Positions 21,674 to 33,370 of a stretch of DNA of 64,000 nt are shown here, piece by piece. Made by a program: the position numbers and the translations under genes. Position 1 is the first letter of the stretch, and the number at the start of each line of letters is the position of its first letter. Source of the DNA: Hemileia vastatrix (Eukaryota > Basidiomycota > Pucciniomycetes > Pucciniales > Zaghouaniaceae); contig JASXTE010000002.1 of the NCBI GenBank assembly GCA_030280995.1, positions 40,563,683 through 40,627,682 of the forward strand. Reading direction: 5' to 3'. A model generated the notes under the pieces. That model had not been told where the DNA came from. It made no database searches and saw only the letters and a program-made list of their open reading frames with translations.

Positions 21674-22402
21674 CCTAATGACAGATTCACTCATAATTGG
21701 GTTACCTTACTGCCTGGGTTGGAATTTACTTATAAAAGCACTGTTCATTCTGTTACTCAAAGAAAGCCTTTTGAGCTCTGGCTTGAATATTTTCCAAATA
21801 CTCCTGCCCAAATTCTCAATAATAAAATACCTAAATTGGATTTACATCTTGGTGTAAAATCTTTTCTTTAAATGCAACAACATTGCAGAAGTCATGCTCA
21901 AAAATGTATTGAAAAATCCTTTGAATATGAGAAGAAGAGATGGGACAAATCCCATAAGAAATACACCTTTAAAAAGGGTGATGAAGTGTTTGATTTCTGA
22001 AGTCCACTTCAATTTACAAGGTAATAACAAATTGAAAGACCCATTGCTTGGTCCATTTTTTGTCAGAAGAATGGTTGGTGGTAATGCAGTTGAAGTTATT
22101 TTTTATTCTCCATATGACAGAAAACATCCTGTTTTTCCAATATCTCTCTTGAAACCTTACACATCCAATAGTGATTTATTTCCCAAAAGGAGGGGAAGAC
22201 CAAAAAAGACCCCTAATGAAATCACTGAGACAGAAGAAATTGATAAGATTCTAAATGACAGAATAATTACAGCTGAAAAAGGTACAGAATACTTATAGAG
22301 ATTCAAAAATAAATCTTCTGAATATGATACTCAGATACCTGGGAAGGAGATATCTAATCTTCCTACTCTTCTAAAAAAATATAAAAAGAAAAAATCTTAG
22401 CA
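21674..22402 (+). pseudogene. Gyp-3 integrase C-terminus and chromodomain-like tail
   Basis: Directly after the Harbinger end it reads NDRFTHNWVTLLPG, KPFELWLEYFPNTP and LGPFFVRRMVGGNAVEV, matching 36240-36830 of the complete Gyp-3. PYDRKHPVFPISLLKPY follows, then RRGRPKKTP and IDKILNDRIITAEKGTEYL, a TAG and RFKNKSSEYDTQIPG. The last part is the usual chromodomain-like end of such integrases. The upstream part of the gene is absent from the window. Confidence 0.75.
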
Positions 22403-22428
22403 TTTTTTTTGTTTTTTTAGAGTGAGGG

Positions 22429-23110
22429 AGTGTCAGCCAGTCTGCTAGACTTACCCAGTAAAATAATTGATTATTTACTGGATGAAGCCACACCTTATTA
22501 TTTTAATTTTATTAATTATAAATTATTTACATTAAATTTACCTATAAAAAATTAACTAATTACAAAATGGTAAAGTTACTGAATAATTAAAATTAATTTA
22601 AAATGTCCCTTATATTTCTATCTTCTAACACTGTGCTCAATGACAGGTTATAAGAAATATAAATTAATATTAAAATAAATTAAAATAAAAATTTAATATT
22701 CAAATAAAATTAACTACCTACAAAAAATTCAAATTACTTATTTAAAATTGACATTTACAGTAAATTTTAAATACATTAATTTATTTCTGTCATATACAGT
22801 AAATACACTTTTGAAGCCTTCTTTTTAGAACAACTTTATTATTTGAGAATATTCCTTCTGGAATATTCCTTTTCCTCTCTCTGATACTACTGTTTTTAGA
22901 ATTTATTACCTTGCTCTGTCTCTCCTTTGCCTATATAAAGGCCTATCTTTTGGTTGTTTTAAATTCATTCCTTACTTATTATTTTATTAAACCAATTTAT
23001 TACACTCAACATATTTATTACTATTTATTGTTTTTAGTATTTATTTACAGAAATTCTAAATCATTAATTATAATATTTATTAAAATTTTTACCTCTTTAA
23101 CTTGAGTAAA
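22429..23110 (+). repeat. Gyp-3-related 3' LTR, partial border
   Basis: A purine tract (AGAGTGAGGGAG) ends at 22428 and TGTCAGCCAG starts the LTR, matching the TGTCAGCC start of the Gyp-3 LTR at 28890. The remainder is AT-rich with a TATA-like CTATATAAAGGCC near 22932. The 3' border is not clear. No gene is supported in this interval. Confidence 0.5.
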
Positions 23111-23228
23111 GCAAGTAAAAGATAAACATATGTACCTAAACTTTGAAATCCCAAAATTCCCCTATCACAACCATTGGACCTCCAATTAAAACCTTCTAGA
23201 CATAAAAGTCCCCTGGACAGCACATGAG

Positions 23229-23417
23229 TTGGAGGTGAAGAAATTAAAGATAAAGAAAGTGAAGAAGGCTCTAGAGTACAATTTCCTATTGGATCAAATG
23301 AAACTCAAGTATAAACTTGAAGATGGTTCAAAAAAGAAAGATTTCTTGATAGAATGTGTTGAAGCTAATATATTTATTGAGGAAATTGAATGCTTAATGA
23401 TGATGTTTGATAACTAG
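23229..23417 (+). pseudogene. C-terminal fragment of Myb/SANT-like gene
   Basis: Reads EVKKLKIKK, ALEYNFLLDQMKLKYKLEDG and KKKDFLIECVEANIFIEEIE, a charged helical tail identical in layout to the tail of the minus-strand remnant 26941-28260. Only the tail is present in this arm. Confidence 0.5.
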
Positions 23418-23747
23418 TTTTTTTTATTTTGTTTAGAAAGTTTTCTTGATTGAATGCATTAAAGCTAATGATAAATTCTTGGCACACACTCCTTACTGAA
23501 ATGTGAAAAAGTTTATTTCAACATTTTAGATTATTTGATTTTTTGGTTAAATTAATTTTGTTTTATTTCTTTTTGGTGATAATTTCATATGTGCTGACTT
23601 TTTAAAGGTCTTTATTCTAGAAGATTTTTTTTTGCAAAAATTTTAAAATTTCATACATTTTTTCTTCTTTAAATTCTAATCATTAAATTTACTTTTCTAA
23701 ATACTGATAAGTCAAAAAAACTCTATATCTGTTTTAAAAAATTGGAA

Positions 23748-23787
23748 ATACCCTCCCCTGCATTTTATTAAAGCAAGGGGTGGGTAT
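23748..23787. repeat. Small hairpin ATACCC...GGGTAT
   Basis: ATACCCTCCCCTGC and GCAAGGGGTGGGTAT face each other over an 11-nt spacer. A degenerate second copy lies near 23842-23875, and the mirror copies are at about 26540-26660 in the right arm. Confidence 0.5.
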
Positions 23788-24299
23788 CACCAAAATTTTT
23801 ATAAGTCATCAATTTCAAATGTCAGATTTGACAATTTCGCAGTACCCTCCACTGCATTTTATTTAAGTAAAGGGTTAAAAAGTATATAAACAACTATTAT
23901 ATATTAATTTCCTTAGCTTTAAATTAATGACAATTCCACTAGCCAAAATGTGGATACATCTAGAAAAAAATGTTTGGGACTTTCCACAAGTGTAGGCCAA
24001 TGAACCTCATGAAAAAAAAAATGTTGTCATGATTTCCATTTATACAACACAGGGTTCTTGACCCATTACTTTATTTTAGGAATTTTTAATATAAGAGTTA
24101 TTTATAAAAGATTTATGAAAAAATAAAAAATATTTGATTACTCTACTCATCCCCATACATTTTTGAGCTACATAAAGTTTTTTTATATCTGTTTAAGTTA
24201 CCTTATTTTTTTACCTTATTGATTTGTTGGATTAGTTTTTGACTAATTGAAAGGAGCATCCAAAATGAGTAAAGTCGTGACAAGATTCTAAACCAGGTA

Positions 24300-25380
24300 G
24301 AGCTTTTGTTGTTTGTTGATTATCCTTTGAAGAGCTCCAAATAGTTTTGATGATTCAAGTTCCCAATCCAAAATCTATTATACAGCTGTGATCTGGAAAG
24401 TATAACCCATGACCTTTTATTTTAGCTGGGGAAAGAATAGGTGGTCCAGTTATCAGATTGATATATGAGAAAATTCCAAAAGTAAGAATATTGGCATCAT
24501 TCCTATTGATATGAATCCTATTGTTGAATCCTCAATGAGTAATAATAACATTTGAAAATAAAAAATGTTTTTTGCTAATTTCTACCTATTAGAAGTCACT
24601 CCAATTTGGTATTCCAACTTTGGTAGCAAGTTGATGATTATTTCAAAAGCTTTATTACTAAATTTTTGAGGAGAAGAGAAAGAAAATTATTGAAAGAATG
24701 TAAGGTGTCCCACAAGCAAAAATCAACATCTTTTTCAGCTTTTGATAAATTTTTAAGTAAAGAATAGATGCCTATGGAAATAAAACTGGTGCCATGATTT
24801 TAAGAAAGAATCATATATTTTCAGACATACCAAGAGAATAGCTTTTAACAAATCCTGGTCTCCAACTAAATCCAATTATAATACCACCCAACAAATTTGT
24901 ATTCCTTAATTGTAAACAAACCAAAGCCATTTTATATAGTGTTCCTATGAGATTGGATAGTTGATTAAATGTTTAATCTTTTGAACCTTTAAAAAATAAT
25001 TTTCTTAAATAAATTGAGGCTTAAAAGAATTTCTGATAACTGCTTTAAATTCATTGTCTCCTGATTTAATTAAATATATTTAATCTTCTGGTAACTCATT
25101 TGGATGAGAATTTTTTTGATCAACTCTAGTTTTATAGTACTTGATATTTGATATATGGCCAAATAAGCAATCCAAATGAGCTTTTTTTTAAATTTCTTTT
25201 ATTCTGCTGACTTCTAACATCATTGTTTTTTTTGATATTTTTGATGATGATTGAAATAAAATTGAATTTGAAAAAGATGATAAAGATGATAAAGAGGATG
25301 ATGATAGAGAAGTAAGAGGTGATTCTGACAAAATAGAAATTTTTTTCTCTGAACAAAAAAAAATTGTGTCAAAAACCAAA
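24300..25380 (-). pseudogene. Tet-like 2OG-Fe(II) oxygenase gene remnant
   Basis: Minus-strand reading through several stops gives LIKSGDNEFKAVIRNSFKPQ, LSNLIGTLYKMALVCLQLRN, NLLGGIIIGFSWRPGFVKS, FFLKIMAPVLFP, then ITGPPILSPAKIKGHGLYFP and CIIDFGLG, with DNQQTTKALPGLESC as the tail. The LRNTNLLGG...GF.WRPG signature and the HQTTK-like tail are those I associate with the Tet-like oxygenase proteins abundant in rust fungi. The upstream 25190-25380 is a Ser-rich leader. Multiple stops and AT-rich decay show it is dead. The identity is recalled, not searched. Confidence 0.45.
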
Positions 25381-25849
25381 AAAATAAAATGGAAAAAAAA
25401 TAAAACTCACAAAATTTAATATTTTTATTGAACCTTAAGAATTTTCTTGATAAAACTTAATCCAAATAATTTTTTTGAAAAGAAATCAATTACTAAAACT
25501 TTCCTTGAAAAAAAATTGAAACAAAAATAAAATAAAATAAAATAAAAATAAACATCAGTAAAATTAGTTCCAAAAAATTGAACTTCAAAGTTATTTGGTG
25601 TTAAATATACCAACTAAAGTCCTTGAAAAAAATGATAAAAATAAATTATAATCAAAGATGTAAGCCAAAAAAAATTGTATCCAAAAAATTATTCCCAAAA
25701 ATAAAAGTAAAAATTATAAACACAGCAAATTTATTATTTGGACAGCTTGAACCATAAAAAAAATTTTTTTTTATAATATTCTGTAAAAAAACAAAAAAAA
25801 ATACAAAATAATGTTAATAAAAAAAATAAAAATTATCTTTTACAAATTC
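25381..25849. other. A/T-rich spacer, no gene
   Basis: Long A runs and an AATAA/ATAAA simple repeat near 25525-25550. Nothing coding is supported. Confidence 0.5.
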
Positions 25850-27184
25850 TGCTCTTCCAAATTAGTCAAAAACTAATTTAACAAATCAATAAGGTAAAAA
25901 AAAGAAGGTAAATATAACAGATATAAAAAAACTTTATGTAGATCAAAAATGTATGGGGATGATTAGAGTCATCAAATATTTTTTATTTTTTCATAAATCT
26001 TTTATAAATAACTCTTATTTTAAAAATTCCTAAAATAAAGTAATGGGCCAACAGCCCTGTGTTGTATAAATGGGAATCATGACAACATTTATTTTTTTCA
26101 TGAGGCTCCTTGGCCTACACTTGTGGAAAGTGCCAAACATTTTTTTCTAGATGTATCTACATTTTGGCAAGAAGAATCTTCATTACTTTAAAGCTAAGGA
26201 AATTGATATATGTTAGTCACCACACAATATCGGGGGCAGACTTGCTAGCGAGTACGCAACCTTGGACCCAAAATCACCACAGATTGAACACACATTGAGC
26301 TATTGATAAAGGAACCATACAATCAAGGATGAACCCCACTTAGCAGAGCAGTTTTAGGTGGCTGTTCAAGTAGAGCACAGTATGGGTTCAGTATGAGTTC
26401 AGTCTGAGTTCCATCTGAGCTCCATCTGAGTTCAGGTTGAGGACTTGCTGGCAAGTCCACCCCCTATATTGTGTAGTGAGTTGTTTATATATTAATTTAT
26501 GTAATTATATTAAATTTTGGTGATTTTCACTCCTTACTTCAATAAAATTCAGGGGAGGTTATTGCCAAATTTTCAAATCTGACATTTGAAATTGTTGACT
26601 TAGAAAAATTTTGGTGATACCCACCCCTTGCTTCAATAAAATGCAGGGGAGGGTGTTTCAAATTTTTTTAAACAGATATAGAGTTTTGTTGATTTAGCTG
26701 TATTTAGAAAAGTAAATTTAATTATTTGAATGTAAAGAAGAAAAAATGTATGAGTTTTTCAAATTTTCACAAAAAAAAATCATATATAATTAAGACATTT
26801 AAAAATTCAGCACATATGAACTTATCACCAAAAAGAAATAAAAAAAATTTATTTAAACAAACAAACAAATAATCTAAAATGTTGAAATATAATTTTTCAC
26901 ATTTCAGTGAGGAGTGTGTGCCAAGGATTTATTATTAGCCTTAATGCATTCTATCAAGAAAACTTTCTAAACAAAATAAAAAAAACTGGTTATCAAAAAT
27001 TTTCATAAAGCATTCAATTTCCTCAATAAATTTATTAGCTTTAACACATTCTATCATGAAATCTTTCTTTTTTGAACCATCTTCAAGTTTATACTTGAGT
27101 TTCATTTGATCCAATAGGAAATTGTACTCTAGAGCCTTCCACCCTTTCTTTATCTTAAATTTTTTCACCTCCAAGTCATGTGCC
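25850..27184. repeat. Right arm of large inverted duplication
   Basis: Reverse-complement match to 23218-24268, interrupted by the MITE at 26218-26478. With the MITE and its duplicated AGT removed, the arm lengths agree to within about 20 bp. Confidence 0.75.
26218..26478. mobile_element. MITE-2, 261 bp, with 11-bp internal repeats
   Basis: Terminal inverted repeats of about 36 bp: CACCACACAATATCGGGGG at the left against CACTACACAATATAGGGGG read from the right, each followed by GACTTGC(T/C)AGC(G/A)AGT. It is flanked by AGT on both sides (26215-26217 and 26479-26481). The other arm of the inverted duplication has the uninterrupted site near 23890, so the insertion limits are confirmed. Six 11-bp units of the type CAGTATGAGTT run from 26378 to 26443. 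No coding capacity. Confidence 0.85.
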
Positions 27185-28260
27185 CTCTCACCCCAATTTA
27201 AAGAAAGATCAAATTTCTTCTCCTCCAAGTCTTGTACCCTCCAATCCCTCAGTAAAGAAAGCTTGAATTTATTCTCCTCCTAGTCTTTTGCCCTATCATA
27301 TCTTTTTAAAGAGAGCTTTTATTGTTTTTTTTTTTTGAAACTTGAGAGTATCTCTTGCACCTTCAACTTTACCTAGAGTGAAAAGGAATATTAACAAAAG
27401 AAAAGAAAAGCTCACTTAATTATTAAGAGGTATACTATCACTTACAAGATTCATGTTTCTCCAGAAAATCATCAATAGAAGAAAAAGGGGTTTGGTAAAA
27501 ACTATCTCTGTTTTTCTTTCTATTACTGTTTAAATTCAAAGTATTTGATGGTCTTTGCTTTTCTTTGGAGTTAAAGTTTTCCTCTTCATCATTGATTCTA
27601 GCTTCAAACTCACTTGCTTGAGGATCCTGGGTTCATTCATTAGCCTTTTTAGAAATAAAAAAATAAAACAACTAGACAAGAATTAAAAAATTACTGGAGT
27701 GGGATCAAGTTGGTTTATATCACCATAAGAATCTATTGGAAAGCTATCTAGATTCTTTGAATTTAGAACAGGAATGATTGAGTTGAGGAAGAGGATGGGA
27801 AAAGATTTCTTTCAACATCATATTTGCAGATAGTATCTTCACCATCCAACATGTTGGCAGTATTTAAATCAGCTCGCTCTCCAAAAATAGCATCCATCTC
27901 TTTAAAGTATGGACATAGAGATTCAAGTTTATCATCTATGGATTATATGCCCTTACTGATATCAATGTCAGTAATACCAAAACCAGTAGAACATAAAAGA
28001 GTCTTTGCCTTCTTGTATTGGGCTCAGTAATTCTTGAAACGTTCAGAAATATGTTCAGGAAAAAGATTAATCCTTCCCTTGGTCTTATTTTGTAATTCAT
28101 TGTCCATTAGAAGATAGTCATTGACTTTTGATGCAGGGTGCTGTCCTTTTTTAGTTGAATTCTCAGTAACAAAACAAGAATAATAATTTGTTTTTATTCT
28201 CAGCCAGTTGATAAGTATGGGTTTATCATATTTTTTTAGTTGAAAGTCTTTGATTTCTCA
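26941..28260 (-). pseudogene. Myb/SANT-like transposon-associated gene remnant
   Basis: Minus-strand reading from about 28245 gives KYDKPILINWLRIKTNYYS, KGQHPASKVNDYLLMDNELQ, then FKNY-stop-AQYKKAKTLLC, STGFGITDIDISKGI and DDKLESLCPYFKEMDAIFGE, with one TGA and one TAA inside. It ends in a charged tail (26941-27228: FKIKKGWKALEYNFLLDQMK). The CP.F..MD.IFG.R pattern with a lysine-rich helical tail resembles the Myb/SANT-like companion proteins of PIF-Harbinger-type elements in rusts. A PIF-like terminus at 28646 supports that. Short non-coding gaps (27300-27580) may include introns. Confidence 0.45.
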
Positions 28261-28889
28261 GCTGAGCGGGGGAGAGAGTGAGTAATGGGATTCGAAGGAC
28301 AACTGAGGGAAGGCTGCCTCTGAGAAGATCTATGATGACTGGGAATGTTGAGATATTTCAAGATGAAAAGGAGAAAAAAAACAGATTATATGGGAAGGGG
28401 TTTTTAATGGAAATGAATAGACAGGATAGGAGTTATCAAAAAGGTAGGGAGGCTGGAACATCCAGAAAGTTGTCCAAGATGTGGTTATGAAAAATTGAGG
28501 ATAAAAATGACAGATAGAGGTGAAATTTGACACGTAAAAAGTCTAATAACCCAATTTTTAGCAAAAATAATTGCGGAAGATAATTGGGGTATAATGACTT
28601 TTATCCGCAATTAAGTTAATTGTGGATGGTCAAAATTGATACCCCTTAATATAAATCTAATTTGGCTTTCCTCAAACTTAAAAATCTCCAAATATCTTCC
28701 TTAAATAAATTTAAGTGCTGAAATAATTTTTAGGTTGCCACATCCTATCTCCAATGAAGAATTCCCTATTTTTACAATTTTTGTAATTAATTGAACACTT
28801 ATTAATCCTCTCTTCATTCTCCTCAACTACAACTAAAAACTTTTCAATTGATCTTATAATCAATATCTTCTTCAACATTTCATCAAAAG
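28261..28889. other. Non-coding flank with a PIF-like terminus at 28646
   Basis: Contains TATCCGCAATTAAG and TTAATTGTGGAT motifs followed by CAAAATTGATACCCCT ending at 28646 and then TAA. This resembles the right end of a PIF-Harbinger-type element related to MITE-1. From 28650 the sequence looks like an AT-rich upstream region leading into the zinc-cluster gene interrupted by Gyp-3. Confidence 0.45.
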
Positions 28890-30581
28890 TGTCAGCCTGG
28901 ATATCCCAAGTACTGAATTAAAAAGTACTTATAAATTGTTTTAAACACATGGACTTTAAATGGAAACAATAAATAAAGTACAAAAGCTATATACATGAGT
29001 GAAATTTATGATGAAATACAATAAAAGCCATTATAACACCTTATATACATGCATATATACACCTTTTTTAAGTTTTACTTACTTAATATTTATTTCGAAT
29101 ATGTTAGGGTAACCTTAAAACCTTAATATAAGGCTACAAAATTTTTAAGTAGACTTAAAGCTGTTGTTTTCATTAGGGGGTATCAAAGTTAGAAATTTGT
29201 AATTCTTTAAAAGGTATTTTACAACACAAAAAGAAAGCCACAAACTTAACACTAATTCTTAGAAAAAAGGTATTTTGGGGGCACAATATGGCATATTTTA
29301 AAAAATAATCATGGTTGATTTGGTGGAGAAAAGAGGTATTTTGAAAAGAAAGATTTCTAACTTTGATACCCCCTATTGTTTTATGTGAAAAACAAGAAAT
29401 GCGCCATAAATCACTTAAAAGTTGAATATATGCACTGTAGATTTAATAATATTAAAAATGAGCCTTGACAGATAAATTTTTCTTGATTAGGACTATTTAT
29501 TTGGTTACTCAAATGCATAAAAATAACACTTTTAAAATATGGTGTTTTCTATGCCAGAAATGGCTTCTGTGTACTGGCCAAATACTGCCTGCACTTTTCC
29601 CATGTGAATAGCTTCATTTTTAGCAAAGTTTGATTTTTCACACTATATTTACCCCACATTCTATGTTCACTGTGGGGAAACACACTAAAATAGGCAACAT
29701 GCGCTTATTTAGTGTCATACTTTAATTATAGGTGAATTGACCTTATTATATGCACTAATTTCATTAATACCCTCAATTTTGGCACCTTTACTTCACTAAA
29801 ACACATAAATTTCCCTAAATTATTCAAGTATTTACCTGTGCAAGAGCCTTCCAAGGAATTTATGTAGTTACCCCATATCTCATGTCCTTTTTTGGGTTTC
29901 TCAGTGGTTTCTCAGTCAACATTGGTTATTTTTGGATGGGGATTTCATTTATTATGTTGTCATAATTAGCTCCATAACTTCTACTTTTGATCCTCCTTAA
30001 TATTGTACAATATTTAGTTTTATTATTTCTTTCTTTAGTCTTTTATTATAAGATATTACAAGCATATACTCTCTTTTTTGCTTATTCTTTATTTTGATGG
30101 ATTATCGCTATTACTCCAGGAATTCATGGGTGATATCATTTTAATTATGTTCTTGGTCAGTATTTATGTTGCTGGAAAGTTTTATTAGCTAGAATGAGGC
30201 TTTATTAGCCTTTTATAGGACTGGTAAATTAAAGGGGTACATTAGAGAATTGTTGGGTATAAAAGGAGGGGGTTTTTGATCTTGTTTTCTACATTATTTA
30301 TCATTACAATTAAAATATATAACCAATAAAATTACAATAAATATCAAAAGTACTTAGAAGGTCTTTGAATAGTATCTGAATTATTACATCTATTTTATAT
30401 CAACTACAAGATTGTACCCCATTTATAATTAGTGATATTAAAGTTACTGAGACCCTCATATTGAGTTAAATTTTAATGCTGATTGGATTTGTACTAAATT
30501 ATTCATATAGGACCATTAAAATATTCTATAAAACTGACTAATCAAGCTATTCATGTCTCTGTACTTAACCTCAGCCTGACA
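28890..30581 (+). repeat. Gyp-3 5' LTR, carrying MITE-1
   Basis: Starts TGTCAGCCTGGATATCC, ends CAGCCTGACA. It is 1692 bp including a 200-bp MITE; without it the length matches the 3' LTR. A TATA-like GGGTATAAAAGGAGGG near 30255-30272 fits a promoter about 300 bp from the LTR end. Confidence 0.88.
29175..29374. mobile_element. MITE-1, 200 bp, inside the Gyp-3 5' LTR
   Basis: AGGGGGTATCAAAGTTAG...CTAACTTTGATACCCCCT with ATT on both sides (29172-29174 and 29375-29377). The 3' LTR has the uninterrupted TTTTCATTGTTTTATG at 37410-37425, so the MITE landed after the retroelement integrated. Confidence 0.92.
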
Positions 30582-31174
30582 ATTAGGGACCTTTCCTCAA
30601 GAATTCTGTTGGTTATCTCCCAGTAAGTAAAAATTCAAAAAGAGGCTACAAAAAATAAAATCCCTATAGAAATATTTGTATAATTACAAGAGGCTGGGGT
30701 CACTTATATAGTTATTTCAGAAAAATAAGCCCTGTTATATAATAAAGTAGTGACATTGAATCAACAATTTTACCACTCCTTTAACGTAAAAATTGTTATT
30801 AGTGAGAGTCTGTCAATAGACAAATTAATTTTGTGATCTTTGCAGATGATAAACTAGATAAATAATAATTGTTTATTTTACAATGGACTCTTAATCCCTT
30901 CTTATTGACCAGCTATATAAAGTGGCCACATTAAATTATATTGGACTTTTGGAACTTATAAATTCACTTAATTCCTACAAGTAATCAATTAATTTTTCTT
31001 CAGTGGTGTTACATAATACTGATAAAACTCCTTTTTGAAGTTTTAAATAACTCATATTTCAATTCTTTGATTTAAATTCCACATAAAAATGTGACAACAT
31101 AGAAAATGTGAGTAACAAGGTAAAACCTTATAATCTATGACCTAGAGCTGACAAAAACATTTCAGGACACTGAA
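30582..31174 (+). other. Gyp-3 leader
   Basis: Non-coding sequence between the 5' LTR and the first gag codons. No TGG-type tRNA primer site is visible next to the LTR end. Confidence 0.5.
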
Positions 31175-33370
31175 ATGGAGGATGCCTCTCCTAAAAAAAT
31201 CAACTTCCAACAGATGTTTCTGGAAGAAAAGGAATGGATTTTAAAACAAGTATCAATAAAGAAAACAAAAAATACCTTACAAGATCATATTCACTCCCTC
31301 TCAACCCTTCTAAATACCCTAAGAATAAAATTGAACAACATATTTGACCAACTGAACAATTTGGAATAAAGAGAAGAGCAGGATTTCATAGAAATGAATA
31401 AAACTCTAGTAGTATTAAAAGCTCAACCAACCACAGTTGTATCAAACCCTTCCACAGTGGCCACAGCAGCACCTCCAGCCCAAGAGATGGATTAAAAGAT
31501 CACATTCAGAAAATAGAAATGGGATTTGTATGCCCAATACTAAAATAAACTTTCACAGAAGGGTTGCAGAAGTCACCCTTAAAAGGGAAAGACAAGGAGA
31601 GGCAGGGGAAATGGAGAAAGACTTTGGTAAGTCATCCATCTTCTCATGATCAGCTATATGACACTAACAATGAATTAATCAAAGGTAATGAGATTGATAA
31701 GGATCTACTGAATATAATTTATAAGGATTTAAAAGATTATTCATTTGAAAATATTATTTTAAATTAGTCTCTACATGATGAAAATGTACATAGTTCTATT
31801 GATCACAAAGATAATACTAGTAATATTAAATCAGAACCAAATGAAGTAAATCTTGAGCATGATGATGAGTTGTCTGAGTTGGAAACAGAAAAGATTGAAT
31901 TTTTTTCAAAAGAAAATCCAATGGAATCAAAAATGATTAGCAACTTGTTATTAAGAGTTGAAAAATTTGAAGAACTCTCTAGAGAGTCAAACAATAATAC
32001 AGAAACTGTATTATTAAACCTTACACAATCATTGAGTACTACAGACAATAAATTAAAGGTAATTAAAATTTCAAATAATGAATAAATAAATTAAAATAAA
32101 ATATTAATCTCTGATATTAAGGATTTACAAGATAGATTAGAACATTCTCAAAACATTGTGGCTACAATAGAAGGATGTGTAAAATCATCTTTTTAAAATA
32201 TAAATGATACTTTAACTCATGTACCTGTAATAAAGTATATGTTACAAAGGGTGGAAATTGAAGTAGAAAATATTTTAAAAAATATTGGAAAAATAAATGA
32301 GAGCATCTCTTATATGGGAAAAATACCACTTCATATGGAAAATTCATATGAAAAACAAATGATTGAAAAATAAATCAGTGTCATGGGCTCTGAGAGTAAA
32401 AGATCAGTAAAAGATGAAATACATGACCATCTATCAAAAGTAAGTGAATTACTTAATATTCCTCAGGTTAAATAAGTAAAAATTAACCAAAAGAACTGGC
32501 CAAGTTAGATTAGTACCCTTCTTTTGATGTGGACTCAAAATCTGATTGGCAACAATTCATTCGGAGAATTGATAACTTAAAATTTTCATACAAATTACCT
32601 GATGAAGAAATTACATCAAAATGAATATCTTTATTTAAAGATGTGGCCTTATTATGGTTTGAATTTGTATTGATTGAGGGAATTAACTACTCCTGGATTT
32701 GATGGAAGGCAATTATTGAAAGGCAATTTGGTGGTCCAAAATTTAGAATCTCTCAACCATGATTGTATGAAAAAACCAGATATAATACAAATTCTGGGGA
32801 TAAACCAATAGTATTCTTAATGAATTTAATAAAAATTATGAAAGCCATGGACCCAAAAATGGATTATGATGAGTGGAAATAAAAAATAATATATAAATTG
32901 CCTATATCAGTCAGAGACATTATTGTAGCTAGAACTGAAACCATCAGAGATACTTCTGGGTTTATAGATATATGCAATGAAATATTATTGAACTACAAAT
33001 ATGAAACTAGGTATAATCATTATAAGCCAAATGTTGAGGTAGTAAAACCTACTACAAATAAGTTACCAGTGGAGAAGAAAAAACCTTCAGCTCCCCTTGT
33101 CCCTAAGAGACAAAAAAGTAACACTTGCTAAAAATGTAATGAGCCTTGGGTTAAAGGTCATACCTGTAAGAAGAGAATAAATTTTATTGAACACTCACAA
33201 AATTCTGCACCAAGTAATCATGAAGATGAAAAGGAAGACTCTAGTGAGGATTGTAAAAGTAAAATTTATTACCATGATGATGAAAATTATGTATATGTAT
33301 TAGAACAAGATATTATGTTCCTGAATAATGCAATACCTCAAACAGATACATCTTTAGCTTCCATTGAGGA
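31175..33370 (+). pseudogene. gag: Gyp-3 Gag, decayed
   Basis: Starts MEDASPKKINFQQMFLEEKE. After several stops it reads DNLKFSYKLPDEEITSK, VALLWFEFVL and IIERQFGGPKF (32570-32750), the conserved retrotransposon Gag core. A late open block (32898-33131) ends NTC, then TAA, KCNEPWVKGHTCKK, a CX2C...GHXC zinc knuckle of the type common in fungal gypsy Gag. Two of the stops sit where CAA would restore Gln. Charged low-complexity sequence fills 31600-32480. Confidence 0.75.

Larger units (their letters stand above)
23218..24268. repeat. Left arm of large inverted duplication
   Basis: About 1.05 kb that matches the reverse complement of 25850-27184 once the 261-bp MITE there is removed. It contains a short coding remnant at its outer end and the common repeat of 18587 at its inner end. 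Confidence 0.75.

Noticed and set aside
25132..25613. Phe/Ile/Ser-rich minus-strand ORFs
   Set aside because: Composition reflects A/T runs. Only the Ser-rich part may be the decayed leader of the Tet-like gene; no independent genes.
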